Shown here piece by piece: positions 60,832 through 64,000 of a DNA stretch of 64,000 nucleotides; position 1 is the stretch's first letter, and every line of letters starts with the position of its first letter. The stretch comes from Palsa-504 sp963844625. Lineage in GTDB: Bacteria > Actinomycetota > Actinomycetes > Streptosporangiales > Streptosporangiaceae. The position numbers and the translations under genes are program-made. Location of the stretch: positions 124,001 through 188,000 of the forward strand of contig CAWJPF010000034.1 in assembly GCA_963844625.1 (NCBI GenBank), written 5' to 3'. The notes beneath the pieces were generated by a model. It searched no databases. It was not told where the DNA came from and saw only the letters and a program-made list of their open reading frames with translations.

Positions 60832-60914
60832 AGGAGGCCAGCGCGGCGACGGCCGCGGCGGCCGCGGCGCCCGGCATCGCTAAGGTGGAGAGCCACCTCG
60901 TGGTCTCCCCGTAG
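60819..60914 (+). pseudogene. Remnant of a BON-domain gene tail
   Basis: The plus frame reads VHSLKEASAATAAAAAAPGI then AKVESHLVVSP and a stop, near-identical to the last 31 residues of the intact BON protein (HSLHEAAAARAAAAAAPGVA, VESHLLVSP). Directly joined to the prs head in a different frame, so a deletion junction lies at ~60815. Confidence 0.7.
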
Positions 60915-60925
60915 GTCGCCGCGAC

Positions 60926-62079
60926 CTACCCGGCTGCATCGGACGCCGCCATGAGCGCCTGCGCCGCCGGCTCCTCCGGCCCGGCCTGACCGCCCAGAGC
61001 TCGTTCCTGAGCCGGTCGAGATGGCTGATCAGCTCACCCCGCAGCGGCCACCCGACCGGCTTGGCCCTCGGGTTGGATCCCAGCAGGTCGGCGAGCCGGT
61101 CCTGCTGATCCTGCGCCGCGGCCAGGTGCCGCTGTAGTTCAGACTCCAGCAGTTCGTGGTCGGATGGATCACGCTCGGTCGCGAGGCGACCATATGCCGT
61201 GACCGCGGTCGAAAGTTCGCGAAGTACGGCCGCGAGCCTACGCCGCGCCTCGGGATCATTCATCGGGTTGTCGTCCCCGGCCAGCCTGGTGCTGTCAGCC
61301 AGCGACCGGGCGAGGACGCGGATCGTGGTGGTCTCATGCTCCAGTGTCTCCAGGCTGTCGCGCAGGCTCACCGGGCTGTAGGGCAGCCGCAGGCTGCGGG
61401 GATTGAGCCGAAGGCTCTCCTCGGCCTGGCGCAGCGCGTCGTCCACCCGCCGGATCTCGAGGCCGAGGGAACGCGCCTGCGCCAGCCAGTCGCCCGTGGC
61501 GACCGGGACATCCCCCTCGATGAGCCCGGCGGCCATCCGGGCCAGCAGGTCGGACATCTTGCGGCAGAGGTCTTCGATGGCCTCCTCGGCCGGCTGCACC
61601 TGCGGCGACGTGAACACGAACCCGGCTACCAGGCCCGCGGCCGTGCCGATGAACGTGTCGACGATCCGCCCGGTGGCGGCCGCCTTGGTGTCGCCCGACA
61701 GGATGAGCATCGCGCTGATGGGCACCTCGAGGGTGTTGTCGCCTAGGTGCAGCGCATACCCGATCGCCAGCGCGACCGCGATGGTGATCCCGAGGCTCCA
61801 CCATGTGAACCCGACCAGCGCCGCCAGGCCCACGGCGAGCAGGACTCCAGCGACCACCGCCGCGACCCGGCTGATCGCGCTGCGCAGCGTCTGGTAGAGG
61901 CTGACCTGGGCGACGAGCAGCGCGGTCAGGGGTGCCAGCACGGAATGTGAGGTACCCGGCACGGTCAGCGAGATCAGGTACGCGAAGACGGCGGTGCCGG
62001 TCAGCCGGACGATGGTCTCTGCCGTGGGCTGGGTCCGGTGGCGTACCAGGGTCAGCGTCTCGGGCGCGCGCTGCGCCAC
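60926..62079 (-). CDS. FUSC-family membrane protein (aromatic acid exporter-like)
   Basis: A ~380-residue protein with an N-terminal FUSC/ArAE membrane domain (about six helices: FAYLISLTVPG, PLTALLVAQVSLYQTLRSAISRVAAVVAGVLLAVG, GITIAVALAIGYALHLG) and a long helical C-terminal cytoplasmic domain. The start is uncertain: GTG 62079 is the best visible. The natural C-terminus PEEPAAQALMAASDAAG then stop (60926) is in another frame; without one extra base near 60988 the frame runs on into the BON tail. A motif copy lies upstream (62181-62206). Confidence 0.75.
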
Positions 62080-62180
62080 GGCCCGCGCGCTGGCACTTAT
62101 CTGCGTGGCCCGACGGCTGCGGATAGTCGTCCTTTCGTCGCTTGCCTGCCCGTTGTGCCAGGCTGTCTCGACCGGCGGCA

Positions 62181-62206
62181 GCCTGACATCCCCTGTCCGG
62201 GTAAAT
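62181..62206 (-). promoter_or_regulatory. Recurrent bipartite motif before FUSC gene
   Basis: Minus strand: TTACCCGG, 5 nt (ACAGG), GGATGTCAGGC. Confidence 0.55.
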
Positions 62207-62225
62207 CGGCGTGGGCCGTCCGCCT

Positions 62226-62256
62226 CAGAACTAGCTGATCTGATGATGTGCGGCCC
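62226..62256 (+). promoter_or_regulatory. Recurrent bipartite motif before UBP copy 2
   Basis: CTAGCTGA, 5 nt (TCTGA), TGATGTGCGGCCC, 50 bp before the ATG. It matches the context of UBP copy 1 (54793). Confidence 0.6.
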
Positions 62257-62305
62257 ACCGCCCCTGGCGAGCATGGGGATACGCCCAGTACAGGAGGATG
62301 CGAGC

Positions 62306-62569
62306 ATGGCCGTGCAGACCGATCCGCACCTGAGCCTGGTCCGACCGGTGACACCGCGGACGCCCGAAGGCTGCGAGGAATGCCTGATCCTGGGGTCCAC
62401 GTGGGTTCATCTGCGGCTCTGCTTGACCTGTGGCCACGTAGGCTGCTGCGACTCTTCCCCGCTCCGACACGCTCGCGCCCATGCCTTCGCGATCGGGCAC
62501 CCCATCGTGCAGTCATTCGAGCCGGGCGAGGACTGGCGCTGGTGCTATGTCGACGAAACCTATGTCTGA
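62306..62569 (+). CDS. UBP-type zinc finger protein, copy 2
   Basis: An 87-residue ZnF-UBP domain, nearly identical to copy 1 (both carry CGHVGCCDSSPLRHARAHAF). The stop lies 8 bp inside the next gene, so the zinc finger and the reductase fusion are probably co-translated. It is likely a partner or redox sensor for the reductase. Confidence 0.87.
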   Translation: MAVQTDPHLSLVRPVTPRTPEGCEECLILGSTWVHLRLCLTCGHVGCCDSSPLRHARAHAFAIGHPIVQSFEPGEDWRWCYVDETYV

Positions 62570-64000
62570 ACAGCGCACCGAACCCGGCGCTCGCGAGCAT
62601 GAGGCGGCCCTTGAGTTCAGCGAGGATCTCCCGGAGACTCCTGACCTGCACGGGGCCTATCCTCGCCTGGATGATGCCCAGATCGCGGCGCTATCCGCGC
62701 TGGGCCAGCGCCGCGCTACGCAGCCGGGAGACATCCTGTTCCGGGAGGGAGACAGGAACTGCGACTTTTTCGTCGTCGTGGCCGGGAAAGTGGCTGCCGT
62801 CGAGGGGCACGGGACGCCGGAGAAGCATGTCATCAGCGTCCACGGTCACGGCCGGTTCCTCGGCGAGCTCAACCTGCTGACCGGCGAGGTCTCCTTTTCC
62901 ACCGCCGTCGTGGTCGGTGCGGGCGAGGTACTCGCAGTACCTGCCGATCGCCTCAAAGAGCTGGTGGCCCGTGATCCCGCCACCGGTGACCTCGTCCTGC
63001 GCGCCTACCTCCTCCGCCGCTCGATGCTGATCGGGCTCGGAGTCGGGCTGCGGATTATCGGCTCGCGGTACTCTCCGGATACCCGGCGCGTACGGGACTT
63101 CGCGGCCCGTAACCGGCTTCCGGCCCGGTGGCTGGACCTGGAGACCGACCCGGCCGCCGAGGAATTGCTCGCGCAGCTCGGCGTGTCGTCGCAGGACACC
63201 CCGATCGTGATCGTGGCCGGGCGGCTGCTCCGGAACCCGAGCAACGCCGAGCTGGCCGCCGCGATCGGGCTCCCGGCGCCCAGCGCCTCGCTGGCCAGCT
63301 GCGACCTGCTCGTGGTCGGGTCAGGCCCGGCCGGCATGTCCGCCGCCGTGTACGGGGCCTCGGAAGGCCTGCGGGTCATAGTCCTCGACGGCACCGCCAC
63401 CGGAGGCCAGGCCGGAACCACGTCGCGGATCGAGAACTACCTCGGCTTCCCGTCCGGCATCTCCGGCGCGGAGCTCGCGGACCGGGCGATGCTGCAGGCG
63501 CGGAAGTTCGGCGCCCAGTTCGCTGTGCCCGCCGAAGCCACGTCCATCGCCAGGGTCGACGGCCAGTACACGGTACGGGTCGGCGACGAAACCTCCATGA
63601 CGGCCCCGATGGTGGTCATCGCCACCGGCGCCAGGTACCGCCGGCTTGAGGTGCCGCGGATGGAGTACTTCGAGAAGGTGAGCGTCTACTACGCCGCGTC
63701 GCAGGCGGAGGCGCAGCTCTGCCGCGGAGACCCGGTGGTGATCGTTGGCGGCGGCAACTCGGCGGGGCAGGCGGCCGTCTTCCTGGCCAGGCACGCCGCC
63801 CGGGTCACTCTGGTCGTCCGCGAGCAGGACCTGGGCGAGTACATGTCGCGGTACCTCATCGACCAGGTCCTGCGCATCCCGAACGTGCGTGTCATGCTCA
63901 ACACCGAGGTGCGCGAGCTGTTCGGCGACGAGGCGCTCGAAGCTATCGCCGTCGAGGACCGGCGGACCGGCGAACGGCAGGTCCTGGCGGCGCGGGCCCT
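62562..64000 (+). CDS. cNMP-binding/thioredoxin-reductase fusion (3' truncated by window)
   Basis: At least 479 residues. A cyclic-nucleotide-binding (Crp-like) domain covers about residues 40-150 (QPGDILFREGDRNCDFFVVVAGKV, GRFLGELNLLTGE). A linker is followed by a TrxR-type reductase from ~245: FAD motif LLVVGSGPAGMSAAVYGASEGLRVIVLD and NAD(P) motif VIVGGGNSAGQAAVFL near 390. The region where TrxR keeps its CxxC shows no obvious redox pair. The gene continues past the right edge. Regulated probably with UBP copy 2. Confidence 0.88.
   Translation, partial: MSEQRTEPGAREHEAALEFSEDLPETPDLHGAYPRLDDAQIAALSALGQRRATQPGDILFREGDRNCDFFVVVAGKVAAVEGHGTPEKHVISVHGHGRFLGELNLLTGEVSFSTAVVVGAGEVLAVPADRLKELVARDPATGDLVLRAYLLRRSMLIGLGVGLRIIGSRYSPDTRRVRDFAARNRLPARWLDLETDPAAEELLAQLGVSSQDTPIVIVAGRLLRNPSNAELAAAIGLPAPSASLASCDLLVVGSGPAGMSAAVYGASEGLRVIVLDGTATGGQAGTTSRIENYLGFPSGISGAELADRAMLQARKFGAQFAVPAEATSIARVDGQYTVRVGDETSMTAPMVVIATGARYRRLEVPRMEYFEKVSVYYAASQAEAQLCRGDPVVIVGGGNSAGQAAVFLARHAARVTLVVREQDLGEYMSRYLIDQVLRIPNVRVMLNTEVRELFGDEALEAIAVEDRRTGERQVLAARA

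Noticed and set aside
62231..62500. Minus ORFs antisense to UBP copy 2
   Set aside because: Mirror frames of the UBP gene with no independent support.

Overview
This window is high-GC actinobacterial DNA. The signs are strong GC bias at third codon positions, a WhiB-family gene, PucR/CdaR and large LuxR (LAL) regulators, DUF3556, DUF6069 and DUF6893 families, and many ATGA or TGATG start/stop overlaps. I cannot place the genus. Several genes carry single-base indels, often in short homopolymer runs, so some broken genes may be assembly errors rather than true decay.

Layout. 1-3.3 kb: end of a membrane formate dehydrogenase operon (catalytic subunit, Fe-S subunit, NrfD-type anchor). 3.3-5.07 kb: an IS200/IS605-type element with divergent tnpA and tnpB. 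5.07-7.7 kb: small stress-type genes (DUF6893, DUF2795), a GAF-LuxR regulator and a broken PAS gene. 7.7-8.3 kb: an OsmC protein. 8.3-18.8 kb: a tightly overlapped minus-strand operon with an oligopeptide-type ABC importer, a fumarylacetoacetase-family hydrolase, a two-domain VOC protein, two SnoaL-like proteins and an FAD monooxygenase. This looks like import and breakdown of an aromatic or related compound. A second FAH hydrolase and a GntR regulator follow, with a repeated operator-like sequence in front of them. 21.4-30.3 kb: PucR-type regulators around an alpha/beta hydrolase and a lipid-type operon (small membrane protein, acyl-CoA synthetase, DUF3556, phytoene-desaturase-like oxidoreductase).

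30.4-64 kb is a stress, hypoxia or dormancy-type island: LAL LuxR regulator, STAS protein, WhiB, BON protein, cydABDC (cytochrome bd oxidase and its assembly transporter), formaldehyde dehydrogenase, DJ-1/PfpI, UspA, MFS transporters, aldo/keto reductase, an eRF1-like (baeRF) protein, DUF1931 histone-fold protein, Hsp20, glucose-6-phosphate dehydrogenase, adenylate kinase, a FUSC exporter, and two copies of a UBP zinc finger plus cNMP/thioredoxin-reductase module. The content resembles the mycobacterial DosR dormancy regulon in kind, but no DosS/DosT-type sensor kinase is visible.

The main discovery candidate is a rigid bipartite DNA motif, left box CTAnCCGG, exactly 5 nt, right box GGATGTGGCC (variants GGATGCGG and GGATACGG). 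It occurs about 20 times convincingly, plus several weaker copies. It lies upstream of the stress-type genes on both strands, often as divergent pairs, and I saw none in the 8-30 kb catabolic part. It probably marks a common regulon. The same island holds an unusual number of gene tails and deletion remnants (BON tails, a PfpI tail, a prs head, PrsW, MEDS and a thioredoxin reductase), which suggests repeated duplication and deletion.
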